Shown one piece after another: positions 1-6,803 of a DNA stretch of 9,991 nucleotides. This DNA comes from Sedimenticola sp. GTDB lineage: Bacteria > Pseudomonadota > Gammaproteobacteria > Chromatiales > Chromatiaceae. Made by a program: the position numbers and the translations under genes. A model generated the notes under the pieces. It was not told the DNA's origin. It worked only from the letters and a program-made list of their open reading frames with translations, and did not search any database. The stretch is from the NCBI GenBank assembly GCA_027041035.1, contig JALULB010000202.1, positions 1-9,991 on the forward strand, read 5' to 3'. Position 1 is the first letter of the stretch. Every line of letters starts with the position of its first letter.

Positions 1-657
1 CAGGCCGATGCGGATCAGGCGGGTGCCGCGTGCCGCATCCTGGTCCTGCTGGAACATGCCGCGTTTCGCCTGCCGGGGTTCGCTGACGGCGCTGTCGCGG
101 ATCAATGCGAGCAGCAGGTCGGTGGCGTGTCTTACCGGCGCCAGATCGGTCAGCCAGTCGGACAGGTCGGCGCGGCGTTCGTCCTCCGGGCGGTGCAGCC
201 AGTAATGCAATTCCGGCAGATCGAAAGAACAGTCGCCGCCGGGGATGCAGCTGCGTTGCGCGACCGTTTTCAGGAATTCGTCGTTGCGCAGTCGCTGGCC
301 GATCTGGCCGGGCTGGTTGCGTAGATTCGCGCCGCCCTGTTCCAGCTTGGCGAGTGTTTCGTCGAGCATGCCGGTGTCTATGCCGGCGTCACGCTGGATG
401 CCGTGCAAGACGTTGGTCAGGCGTTCGATCTCCTTCAGCAGTTCGGATCTCAGATCGCTGCGGGTCAGCGCGGTGGTGGCGTCCAGCAGCGCCTTGACGC
501 ACTGGCGGGTGTTCCATGCATCGCTCTGGGTCATGTGGTAGGCGATCTCATCGAACAGGCGTTCCAGTCGCAGTAGCGTGCGCATGCGTTCGTTCAATGG
601 ATGTTCGTAGATGATGAGCTCGGCCACCGGCTTTCCGTCCTGCGCGCAAAAGGGCAT
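1..657 (-). CDS. zapD: Cell division protein ZapD (YacF family), 3' end beyond the window
   Basis: ZapD binds the C-terminal tail of FtsZ and cross-links FtsZ filaments at the cytoplasmic division ring. The minus strand stays open for 219 codons from the ATG at 657 to base 1 with no stop, so roughly the last 25-30 residues of a protein of about 245 are missing. Family signatures read directly: YEHPLNERMRTLLRLE near the N-terminus, a helical middle, then IPGGDCSFDLP-LHYWLH, which matches the E. coli protein closely as I remember it. The start is uncertain. The ATG at 657 lies 6 bases after the coaE stop with a weak GCGGAA site. A GTG at 627 aligns with the usual N-terminus and has AGGACGGAAAG upstream. 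Either start implies coupling to coaE. The position after coaE is the classical one; yacG often follows but would be outside the window. Confidence 0.94.
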   Translation of the reverse strand, partial: MPFCAQDGKPVAELIIYEHPLNERMRTLLRLERLFDEIAYHMTQSDAWNTRQCVKALLDATTALTRSDLRSELLKEIERLTNVLHGIQRDAGIDTGMLDETLAKLEQGGANLRNQPGQIGQRLRNDEFLKTVAQRSCIPGGDCSFDLPELHYWLHRPEDERRADLSDWLTDLAPVRHATDLLLALIRDSAVSEPRQAKRGMFQQDQDAARGTRLIRIGL

Positions 658-663
658 TTTCCG

Positions 664-1293
664 CTATTTGCCGGGTGGCGTAAACTCCTGTGACGTTGCC
701 GTGGCCAAATCGAGATAGCGCCGATGGAGCCGCGCGACCCGCGTGTCCAGGGCTTCCATCCCGGCGTTGTTGTCGATGATGTCGTCGGCGACGCGGCGTA
801 GCGCGCTTTCCGGGGCCTGCTGGGCGATGATGGACTCGATGGCTTCGCGTGGCTGATTGTCTCGGCGCATGGCGCGCGCGATACGCGTTTCGCGGTCGGC
901 ATCGACGAGCAGGACACGGTCGGCCAGGTCGTCGAATCCGGCCTCCAGCAACAGCGGGATCACGGCGATTGCGTAGGGGGCCTCGAGCGCTTCCAGGCGG
1001 GCTTCGAGTTCGCCGCGGATGAGTGGATGCAGCATGGCGTCCAGGCGGGCTTTCAGCGCGCGATCCGCGAATACCGCGTCACGCAGCGCGCGCCGGTCGA
1101 GCCGGCCCGAGGTGTCGAAGAACCGTTCGCCCCAGGTTTCGCCGATCGCCGCATGGCCCGCGCGGCCCGCTTGGACGATGTCGCGCGCGATCACAGCGGT
1201 GTCGACGACCGGTGCGCCGAGCATGGCGAAGCGATCGGAAACTGCGGTCTTGCCGCTGCCGATGCCGCCGGTCAACGCGATACGCAGCGGCAT
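664..1293 (-). CDS. coaE: Dephospho-CoA kinase
   Basis: CoaE phosphorylates the 3'-hydroxyl of the ribose of dephospho-CoA with ATP, the last step of coenzyme A synthesis, in the cytoplasm. The 209-residue product has the usual family length (about 200). It opens with the P-loop GGIGSGKT at residues 9-16, followed by the family's acidic substrate-side motif around D31 (VVDTAVIARD). The central core IPLLLEAGFDD lies near 112-122, an Arg-rich lid region (RIARAMRRDN) at about 137-146, and the late ADDIIDN motif at 169-175. The ATG at 1293 sits 10 bases after the pilD stop, and the next gene starts within 6 to 36 bases of its own stop, so it is co-transcribed with pilBCD and zapD. The link to pili is positional only. 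No defect is visible. Confidence 0.97.
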   Translation of the reverse strand: MPLRIALTGGIGSGKTAVSDRFAMLGAPVVDTAVIARDIVQAGRAGHAAIGETWGERFFDTSGRLDRRALRDAVFADRALKARLDAMLHPLIRGELEARLEALEAPYAIAVIPLLLEAGFDDLADRVLLVDADRETRIARAMRRDNQPREAIESIIAQQAPESALRRVADDIIDNNAGMEALDTRVARLHRRYLDLATATSQEFTPPGK

Positions 1294-1303
1294 CGCGATC
1301 GGC

Positions 1304-2176
1304 TCAGAGGCCGGAAAGCCGCAGGTAGGCCTGATTGATCTGTTGCCCCCAGAGCAACGCGATCCAGCCGGCGACCGCCAGATAGGGTCCGAACGGGATG
1401 GGTTTGCCCTGCTCGTGGCGGCGCAGCAGTATCAGGCCGAGGCCACTGACCGCGCCGACCACCGAGGCGATCAGTATGATCTGCGGCAGCATCTGCCAGC
1501 CGAACCAGGCGCCGAACAGCGCGAGCAGCTTGAAATCGCCGAAGCCCATGCCCTCCTTGCCGGTCAACAGGCGAAACAACTGGAAAACCACCCACAGCAC
1601 CAGGTAACCGGCGATCGCGCCGATCACGGCCGATTGCAGGTCGGTAAACACGCCGAACAGATTGAAGAACAAGCCCAGCCACAGGAATGGCAGCGTGATC
1701 TGGTCCGGCAGCAGCTGGGTATCGAGATCGATCATCGCGAGCGCGACCAATACCCAGGTGAAGATCAGGCCGGCGAGGGTCTGCCAGGTGACGCCGAAGT
1801 GCCAGGCGACCGCCAGCGACAGCACGGCGGTGGCCAGCTCGACGAGCGGATAGCGCGCGCCGATGGGGGTATCGCAGTTGGCGCAACGACCGCGCAGCAG
1901 CAGATAGCTGATGACGGGGATATTCCGCAAGGCGCTGATCGCGTGGCCGCAGGCGGGACAGCGGGAACGAGGTTTCGACAGGCTGAGCGGCCCGCTGTCG
2001 CTCGCGTCCTCCTCCAGCCCGAGATACTCACGGCATTCCGCTTTCCAGCCGCGTTCCAGCATTTGCGGCAGGCGGTGGATGACGACATTCAGAAAGCTGC
2101 CGACGGCCAGGCCCAGCAGGCCGATCCATAACAGGAACCAGCCGGGATGAGCGCGCAGAAGTTCGATGTAATCCAT
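1304..2176 (-). CDS. pilD: Prepilin leader peptidase / N-methyltransferase PilD
   Basis: PilD is an inner-membrane aspartic protease of family A24A that cuts prepilins after the leader Gly and N-methylates the new Phe1. The 290-residue protein has the complete two-domain layout. An N-terminal helix with GSFLNVVIHRLP (about 26-37) leads into a cytoplasmic loop with the two CxxC pairs C73/C76 and C98/C101, expected to bind metal. A polytopic protease domain follows, with the catalytic aspartates D150 (in MIDLDTQLLPD) and D214 (in GMGFGDFK). About eight membrane segments can be drawn. The ATG is 10 bases after the pilC stop with a GGA-type site. Its substrates are presumably the three prepilins encoded upstream, all of which carry a G|FTLIE junction. 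It may also process type II secretion pseudopilins elsewhere in the genome. Confidence 0.98.
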   Translation of the reverse strand: MDYIELLRAHPGWFLLWIGLLGLAVGSFLNVVIHRLPQMLERGWKAECREYLGLEEDASDSGPLSLSKPRSRCPACGHAISALRNIPVISYLLLRGRCANCDTPIGARYPLVELATAVLSLAVAWHFGVTWQTLAGLIFTWVLVALAMIDLDTQLLPDQITLPFLWLGLFFNLFGVFTDLQSAVIGAIAGYLVLWVVFQLFRLLTGKEGMGFGDFKLLALFGAWFGWQMLPQIILIASVVGAVSGLGLILLRRHEQGKPIPFGPYLAVAGWIALLWGQQINQAYLRLSGL

Positions 2177-2186
2177 GCCGTCCGGC

Positions 2187-3467
2187 TTACTTGCCCATGA
2201 CCGCCGAGCCCATCTGGAATATTGGCAGGTACATCGCGATGACCAGCCCGCCGACCAGGGTGCCGAGTATCACCATGATCAGGGGTTCCAGCAGGCTGCT
2301 GAGCGCGTCGACCGCGTTGTCCACCTCTTCCTCGTAGAAATCGGCGACCTTGCCGAGCATCGAGTCCAGGGCGCCGGATTCCTCGCCGATCGCGACCATC
2401 TGGTTGACCATGTGTGGAAACAACGGCTGTTGTTTCATCGAAAGCTGCAACGACTGGCCAGTGGCGACATCCTCGCGCATCTTCAAGACCGCGTCCGAGT
2501 AGATCACGTTGCCGGTCGCGCCGGAGACCGATTCCAGGGCTTCGACCAGTGGTACGCCGGCGGCGAACATGGTCGATAGCGTGCGCGCGAAACGCGCGAC
2601 GGCGGCCTTGTGCAGGATTGGGCCGATAATGGGTGTCTTCAGCAGCAGCTTGTCGCCGAACTGACGGAACTTGCGCGAACGTTTCCAGAAGTAGCTGCCG
2701 ACATAGATCGCGGCGATAAATCCACCTAACATCAACCACCACCAAGCCTGCACGAATTTCGACATGTTGACGACCAGGCGGGTAAAGGCGGGCAGGTCGG
2801 CGCCGAAACCGGCAAACAGGGATTCGAACTGCGGGATCACGAAGATCATGATGATCGCCACGACGATCACCGCGACGATGATCACCGCCGCCGGATAGAA
2901 CAGGGCTTTCTTGATCTTGCCCTTCAGCGATTCGGTCTTCTCCTTGTAGGTCGCGATCTTGTCCAGCAGGTCTTCCAGGATACCGGCCTGTTCGCCGGCC
3001 TCGACCAGGTTGCAGAACAGGTCATCGAAATACAGCGGATGCTTGGCCAGCGCGGTCGCCAGCGCGGTGCCGCCCTCTACATCGGCCTTGATCGCGAGCA
3101 CGAGGTCCTGCATCGACGGGTTGTCGTTGCCGCGCCCGACGATATCCATCGCCTGAACCATCGGCACCCCGGAGGACATCATCGTCGCCAGTTGGCGAGA
3201 GAACACCGCGATATCCTTCGGTTTGATCGGTTTCTTGCGGTTGGACAGAAAAGAGGTCTGCTTGCGGCGTACCTTGGTGGGCGTGAGTCCCTGCCGGCGC
3301 AGGTCGGCCTTCACCAACGCGATGCTGGCGGCGCGCGATTCACCCTTGACCTTGCGGCCCTTCCGGTCGGCTCCTTCCCAGTTGTAGACGTAGGCTTTGT
3401 CTGCCTTTGGCGCCTTGGTCTTGCCCCTGGCGCGGGTTTGTCGGGCTTTTTGAACAGCAGTCGCCAT
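2187..3467 (-). CDS. pilC: Type IV pilus inner-membrane platform protein PilC
   Basis: PilC is the inner-membrane platform on which the PilB ATPase acts to insert pilin subunits into the growing fibre. The 426-residue protein has two repeated T2SSF cytoplasmic domains. The first covers about 84-206 and starts at IAVFSRQLATMMSSGVP. The second covers about 287-409 and starts at ARFARTLSTMFAAGVP. Three membrane segments lie near 189-211, 242-261 and 394-416, the family topology. It is slightly longer than the usual roughly 405 residues because of a Lys/Arg-rich tail of about 20 residues before the conserved YVYNWEGADRKG. The ATG begins 2 bases after the pilB stop, and AAGGA inside the pilB end lies 6 bases upstream of it, which supports this start and coupled translation. 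Confidence 0.98.
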   Translation of the reverse strand: MATAVQKARQTRARGKTKAPKADKAYVYNWEGADRKGRKVKGESRAASIALVKADLRRQGLTPTKVRRKQTSFLSNRKKPIKPKDIAVFSRQLATMMSSGVPMVQAMDIVGRGNDNPSMQDLVLAIKADVEGGTALATALAKHPLYFDDLFCNLVEAGEQAGILEDLLDKIATYKEKTESLKGKIKKALFYPAAVIIVAVIVVAIIMIFVIPQFESLFAGFGADLPAFTRLVVNMSKFVQAWWWLMLGGFIAAIYVGSYFWKRSRKFRQFGDKLLLKTPIIGPILHKAAVARFARTLSTMFAAGVPLVEALESVSGATGNVIYSDAVLKMREDVATGQSLQLSMKQQPLFPHMVNQMVAIGEESGALDSMLGKVADFYEEEVDNAVDALSSLLEPLIMVILGTLVGGLVIAMYLPIFQMGSAVMGK

Positions 3468-3469
3468 GC

Positions 3470-5182
3470 TTAGTCCTTGGTTACGCGGTTGATTTCTTCG
3501 AGGCTGGTGATGCCCAGCTTGACCTTGTTCAGGCCGGAACGGCGCAGGTCGGAATAGCCTTCCCTGGTTGCCTGCGCGGCCAGATCCATGGCGTTACGCC
3601 CTTCCATGATGAGCTTGCCCATGTCTTCGGACACCGGCATGACCTGAAAGATGCCGATACGTCCGCGGTAGCCCTTGGCGCATTTATCGCAGCCCACCGG
3701 GCCATACAGGGTCAGGCCGGAGTCCGCCTCCTCTTCGCTGAAACCCTCTTCTATCAGGGTTTCGCGCGGCAGTTCGTGTTCGGTCTTGCAATGTTCGCAG
3801 AGCTTTCTCGCCAGGCGTTGCGCCATGATCAGATTGACCGACGAGGCGATGTTATAGCTCGGGATGCCCATGTTCGCGAGTCGCGTCAGCGTCTGGGGTG
3901 CATCATTGGTATGCAGGGTCGATAGCACCAAGTGGCCGGTCTGCGCCGCTTTAACCGCGATCTCGGCGGTTTCCAGGTCGCGGATCTCGCCGACCATGAT
4001 GATATCCGGATCCTGGCGCAGAAAGGCGCGCAGGGCCGCCGGGAAAGACACCCCGGTTTTCGGGTTGACGTTGACCTGGTTGATGCCGGGCACCTGGATT
4101 TCCACCGGGTCCTCCGCCGTGGAGATGTTGATCTCCGGGCTGTTCAGCAGGTTCAGCGCGGTGTACAGCGTGACCGTCTTGCCGCTGCCGGTCGGGCCGG
4201 TCACCAGAATCATGCCGTAGGGCTTCTGGATCGCGGTCATGAAGTCGTTCTGCTGCTGCTCCTCGAAGCCCAGTGCCTCGACGCCCAACTGGGCGCCGGC
4301 GGCGTCGAGGATACGCAGCACGATCTTCTCGCCATGCAGCGTCGGGCAGGTATTGACACGAAAATCCACGCCATGGTTCTTGGAGATGGCCAGCTTGATG
4401 CGGCCATCCTGCGGTATGCGGCGCTCGGCGATGTTCAGTCGCGCCATGACCTTCAGGCGTGCCGCCAGCCGTGCGGCGATGCTGTGCGGGGGCGCCGATG
4501 CCTCGTGCAAAACGCCGTCATGGCGGAAGCGGATGCGATAGGTTTTCTCGTAGGGTTCGAAATGGATATCCGATACGCCCTGGTTGATCGCGTCCAACAG
4601 GATCTTGTTGATAAAGCGCACCACCGGCGCCTCGTCGATCTCGGCATTGCTCTCGCTCAGTTCATCCGATTCGCCGACGCCGATGTCGAGATCACCGAGA
4701 TCCTCGTCGATCAGGTCGGATACGCTCTGTTGCTTCGAACTGAGCGCCTTCTCGATCGTCAGCGCGAGCTTGTCTTCCTCGGCCAGTATCAGCTCGGTAC
4801 TCAGTCCGGTATGGAACTTGATTTCGTCGAGTGTCTGATGGCTGGTCGGGTCGGATACCGCCAGATAGAGACGCTTGCCGCGCTTGAAAACCGGTAGCGC
4901 ATGGTGCTTGGTGATGAGTTTTTCGTCGACCAGGTCGGTTTGCAACTCTTCCGTATTCACCGCGTTGAGATCGAAGATCGGAATGCCGAACGCCTGAGAT
5001 GCCGAGATCGCGACATCCTGCGCATTGACCAGCTTGTGCTCGACCAGGTAGCGGGTCAGCGAGAGCTGCTGCTCGGCGGCTTTCTGTTGCGCGCTGGTGG
5101 CCTGCTCGTCACTGAGCTTGCCTTCCTGAACCAGGCGTCTGGCGAGGCCGTTGAGGTGGAATTTGGCTTGGGCTGTTGGCAT
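3470..5182 (-). CDS. pilB: Type IV pilus extension ATPase PilB
   Basis: PilB is the hexameric cytoplasmic ATPase that powers pilus extension through PilC. The 570-residue product has family length. An N-terminal MshEN/GSPII_E_N-type region spans about 1-150. A 150-185 acidic linker precedes the RecA-like ATPase core. Motifs seen: Walker A GPTGSGKT (329-336), Asp box STAEDPVE (355-361 region), Walker B/Glu DPDIIMVGEIRD (391-402, catalytic E399), and His box GHLVLSTLHTND (H417, H424). The zinc tetracysteine C462/C465/C498/C501 is typical of extension ATPases and argues against the retraction ATPase PilT. The ATG at 5182 has only a weak ribosome site. Upstream is a 137-base gap after the third pilin gene, so PilB may be made from read-through, from its own promoter, or both. 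All catalytic residues are intact. Confidence 0.98.
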   Translation of the reverse strand: MPTAQAKFHLNGLARRLVQEGKLSDEQATSAQQKAAEQQLSLTRYLVEHKLVNAQDVAISASQAFGIPIFDLNAVNTEELQTDLVDEKLITKHHALPVFKRGKRLYLAVSDPTSHQTLDEIKFHTGLSTELILAEEDKLALTIEKALSSKQQSVSDLIDEDLGDLDIGVGESDELSESNAEIDEAPVVRFINKILLDAINQGVSDIHFEPYEKTYRIRFRHDGVLHEASAPPHSIAARLAARLKVMARLNIAERRIPQDGRIKLAISKNHGVDFRVNTCPTLHGEKIVLRILDAAGAQLGVEALGFEEQQQNDFMTAIQKPYGMILVTGPTGSGKTVTLYTALNLLNSPEINISTAEDPVEIQVPGINQVNVNPKTGVSFPAALRAFLRQDPDIIMVGEIRDLETAEIAVKAAQTGHLVLSTLHTNDAPQTLTRLANMGIPSYNIASSVNLIMAQRLARKLCEHCKTEHELPRETLIEEGFSEEEADSGLTLYGPVGCDKCAKGYRGRIGIFQVMPVSEDMGKLIMEGRNAMDLAAQATREGYSDLRRSGLNKVKLGITSLEEINRVTKD

Positions 5183-5203
5183 GGCTTAGGCGTTCGTCTC
5201 GGG

Positions 5204-5231
5204 AAAAATGGCATGCCGGTGAAACGCCGGC
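5204..5231 (-). terminator. Weak hairpin with T run between the pilin genes and pilB
   Basis: On the minus strand a 5-bp stem (GCCGG/CCGGC, bases 5231-5227 with 5219-5215, 7-base loop) is followed after 6 bases by five T residues (5208-5204). The stem is GC-only, but it is short and the T run is not adjacent, so at best this is a partial terminator or attenuator that would lower pilB expression relative to the pilins. It may also be chance in GC-rich DNA. Confidence 0.25.
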
Positions 5232-5245
5232 GTCGAATGCGGCCA

Positions 5246-5251
5246 AGTATA
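5246..5251 (-). promoter_or_regulatory. Possible sigma-70 -10 element upstream of pilB
   Basis: The minus strand reads TATACT, a one-mismatch match to TATAAT, within a locally AT-rich stretch (AATTAAGCTATACT) about 64 bases before the pilB ATG. No convincing -35 is found at 16-18 bases upstream, and there is no TGn extension. It would place a transcription start near 5239, in front of the weak hairpin at 5215-5231. This could give the pilBCD-coaE-zapD genes transcription independent of the sigma-54 pilin promoter, which would make sense for the housekeeping genes coaE and zapD. Confidence 0.22.
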
Positions 5252-5319
5252 GCTTAATTCGGGTGACTGCTTCCCGGACCTGCTCTATTTGTCGTCAGGC
5301 AGGCACGGGACTTGATGAG

Positions 5320-5763
5320 TTACGGACAGGCGGAAGCCGAGCTGCTGGTGTTGCTGGAATCGCAGCATTTCTGCATCCTGTTGTCGCAGCGTACCCAGGC
5401 GTTGCTGCTGATCTCGGTGACGACAACCGAATAGCTCGTGCTGTTGGCCGTGGTGATGACGTTGTAGGTGTAGCGATCCTGGTCGCCTTCCGGCCTCCAG
5501 CCCAGGTTGTTGCCCAGCGTGCCGCTGCCTCCGCTCCAGGAACCGCCGACATAGCTGTTGTTGTCGAGTTTGTAATCCTCCAGCGCCATTCTCAAGGAAT
5601 CCATGTTGGAACGCGCGACGCCGAGGCGGGATGTAGTGATATAGCCGTTGTAGGCAGGAATGGCGATCGCCGCGACGATGGCGAGAATGGCCACGCTGAT
5701 CATGGCCTCGATCAGGGTAAAGCCTTTATACAATATAGGGAGACGGATAAGATGCGGGTTCAT
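5320..5763 (-). CDS. Divergent type IV pilin-like protein (minor pilin candidate)
   Basis: The product (147 residues) is a prepilin. An unusually long, partly hydrophobic leader (MNPHLIRLPILYKG, 14 residues) precedes [24 protein letters not shown], so cleavage falls after G14 and Glu5 is kept. The mature head carries LEDYKLDNNSYVGG, a Gly/Ser stretch, LGWRPEGD and YTYNVIT, a pattern recalling the PilE/ComP-like minor pilin family. It ends with four cysteines (C126, C133, C134, C146) in a Ser-rich tail, which could form two disulfides. It is clearly unlike the two upstream pilins, which have no cysteine. The ATG at 5763 is preferred, with GGAT 5 bases upstream. A GTG at 5787 in the same frame overlaps the previous stop but lacks a ribosome site. 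Likely role: a minor or alternative subunit exported by the same machine, possibly for adhesion or DNA binding; the function is inferred. Confidence 0.85.
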   Translation of the reverse strand: MNPHLIRLPILYKGFTLIEAMISVAILAIVAAIAIPAYNGYITTSRLGVARSNMDSLRMALEDYKLDNNSYVGGSWSGGSGTLGNNLGWRPEGDQDRYTYNVITTANSTSYSVVVTEISSNAWVRCDNRMQKCCDSSNTSSSASACP

Positions 5764-5783
5764 GATTGATCCGTGCTGTTGAC

Positions 5784-6212
5784 TCACATGGTGACAGAGT
5801 TTACCACGATGTTGGCGCTGTTCAGGTCGAGATAATTCGGTCGGGTGATGGTGACCACCTCGGCCCCCACTGTGTTGCTTTGCACGCTGATACCAATGGT
5901 GCCATTGCTACTGGCGGTAGTGGCGAAAGCGGGTCCACCGCCTGGCGCGGATTGGTTCTGCGGATTCAGAAGGTTGATCAGCAGACCGCTGGACAGCGTA
6001 CTGACCGAGTGGTTTCCGGCGATACGCGCAAGGCGCAGCGTCAATTCGGCCTTGGTGGCTCGATACGCCTCGTCATAGTGATTATTGACCTTGGCCATGC
6101 GTGCCTCCTTGATGTAGTTGTTATAGGCAGGAATCGCGATGGCGGCCAGGATGGCGATGATCGCGACGACGATCATCAGTTCGATCAGGGTGAAGCCTGA
6201 TTTATTGTTCAT
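5784..6212 (-). CDS. Type IV pilin, second tandem copy (PilA paralogue)
   Basis: This 142-residue prepilin has leader MNNKSG followed by [24 protein letters not shown], giving a 136-residue mature protein with Phe1 and Glu5. The N-terminal half is nearly the same as that of the upstream pilin ([21 protein letters not shown]). The heads share NP-(D/N)QSAP-GGG-A and GTIGI/GAIGI motifs but otherwise diverge. It has no cysteine, so the usual C-terminal disulfide loop of T4a pilins is absent. The open frame continues upstream to 6389, but that extension overlaps the previous gene and places 59 residues before the leader, so the ATG at 6212 is chosen. The ribosome site is weak (GGAA 11 bases upstream) compared with the first pilin. 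No sigma-54 site lies between the two genes, so it depends on read-through past the hairpin at 6240-6271. It is probably a less abundant or alternative subunit. Confidence 0.93.
   Translation of the reverse strand: MNNKSGFTLIELMIVVAIIAILAAIAIPAYNNYIKEARMAKVNNHYDEAYRATKAELTLRLARIAGNHSVSTLSSGLLINLLNPQNQSAPGGGPAFATTASSNGTIGISVQSNTVGAEVVTITRPNYLDLNSANIVVNSVTM
6133..6197 (-). repeat. Near-identical pilin N-terminal segment, copy 2
   Basis: These 65 bases match 6650-6714 with only three differences, all G/A changes at third codon positions. The segment encodes the conserved hydrophobic N-terminal helix of the pilin. It records a tandem duplication or later gene conversion and could support recombination across 517 bases. 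Confidence 0.85.
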
Positions 6213-6239
6213 ATAGCGCGGTTTTCCAGAGGAATCCTG

Positions 6240-6271
6240 TCCGCGCCATGGTGCGGTAACCATGGCGCGGA
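6240..6271 (-). other. Strong hairpin between the two pilin genes
   Basis: A perfect inverted repeat gives a 13-bp stem (6271-6259 with 6252-6240) closed by a 6-base loop in the transcript. It lies 18 bases after the first pilin's stop and 28 bases before the next ATG. No T run follows, so it is not a standard intrinsic terminator. A stem of this kind can stabilise the upstream mRNA 3' end or mark a processing site, which would favour expression of the first pilin over the second. The 3' arm (GCGCGG) is also complementary to CCGCGC at 6221-6216, just upstream of the second pilin's ATG. Confidence 0.8.
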
Positions 6272-6288
6272 TGGAATATCTACCGAGT

Positions 6289-6732
6289 TTAAAGGTTCGC
6301 GGCGGATACTGTGACGTTCTTACCGAGGTTCTGGCCGGCAAAGTTAGCAGGCTGGGATATGGTAACGATTTCTTGGCCTGCGGAGCCACTTACGGTGATG
6401 CCGATAGCGCCGGTGGTGGGGCTGGCTGAACTCGCATAAGCGTTGCCGCCACCGATCGGTGCTGACTGATCTTCCGGATTGACAATGTTGGCGATAACCA
6501 CGTTCGCGGTTAACGCAGTCAAGTTGACCCCACGTGCCGCTTCAGCCGCGCGCTTGGCCAGCTCCGCTTTCACTGCGCGATAGGCTTCATCATAATGGTC
6601 CGTAACCTTCGCCAAGCGTGCTTCCTTGATGTAGTTTTGGTAAGCCGGGATCGCGATGGCGGCCAGGATGGCGATAATCGCGACGACGATCATCAATTCG
6701 ATCAGGGTGAAACCGGATTGGGCTTTTTTCAT
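6289..6732 (-). CDS. pilA: Type IV major pilin candidate (PilA-like)
   Basis: This is the structural subunit of the pilus fibre, inserted in the inner membrane as a prepilin, processed by PilD, then polymerised by PilB/PilC. The 147-residue protein has the short basic leader MKKAQSG, cleavage before [24 protein letters not shown], and a 140-residue mature form with Phe1 and Glu5. The helix continues as [35 protein letters not shown], then a head with [17 protein letters not shown] and [12 protein letters not shown]. There is no cysteine, so the disulfide-bounded D-region of classical PilA is missing. It is first behind the sigma-54 promoter, has the best ribosome site of the three pilins (GGAG, 6 bases), and a hairpin follows its stop, all of which suggest it is the most expressed. 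That rank is inferred. Confidence 0.93.
   Translation of the reverse strand: MKKAQSGFTLIELMIVVAIIAILAAIAIPAYQNYIKEARLAKVTDHYDEAYRAVKAELAKRAAEAARGVNLTALTANVVIANIVNPEDQSAPIGGGNAYASSASPTTGAIGITVSGSAGQEIVTISQPANFAGQNLGKNVTVSAANL
6650..6714 (-). repeat. Near-identical pilin N-terminal segment, copy 1
   Basis: Partner of 6133-6197 (62 of 65 bases the same). It lies inside the first pilin gene over the region coding for the transmembrane and polymerisation helix. Confidence 0.85.
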
Positions 6733-6738
6733 GGATTA

Positions 6739-6742
6739 CTCC
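6739..6742 (-). promoter_or_regulatory. Strong ribosome binding site of the first pilin gene
   Basis: The minus strand reads GGAG with a 6-base spacer (TAATCC) before the ATG at 6732. This fixes the start and contrasts with the weak sites of the second and third pilins. Confidence 0.8.
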
Positions 6743-6803
6743 GTTGGTTGGATAATTCAAATGTATAGACATGGCCAAGCCGTATTGCCGTGGAGGTGGC
6801 TCG

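Noticed and set aside
1019..2131. Open frame of 370 codons on the plus strand opposite coaE and pilD
   Set aside because: It lies antisense to two unmistakable genes. Its product is rich in Gln, Arg, Asp and Gly with no recognisable motif, as expected for a shadow frame in GC-rich DNA.
3932..4897. Open frame of 321 codons on the plus strand opposite pilB
   Set aside because: Antisense to the conserved ATPase core of pilB; no domain or ribosome site, so it is explained by codon bias of pilB.
5228..5246. Second sigma-54 site before pilB (TTGGCCGCATTCGACGC on the minus strand)
   Set aside because: The GG to GC spacing is 11 bases instead of 10 and the TTGC part is missing.
5764..5787. GTG at 5787 as the start of the third pilin
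   Set aside because: It would overlap the second pilin's stop (GTGA), but no ribosome site precedes it and it would lengthen an already long leader; the ATG at 5763 has GGAT at a good distance.
6240..6271. Reading the inter-pilin hairpin as an intrinsic terminator
   Set aside because: No T run follows the stem on the minus strand (ACAGGATTCC comes next), and on the plus strand there is no gene ending here.
6213..6389. Upstream extension of the second pilin to an ATG at 6389
   Set aside because: It would overlap the first pilin gene and put 59 residues before a leader peptide that must be near the N-terminus for PilD.
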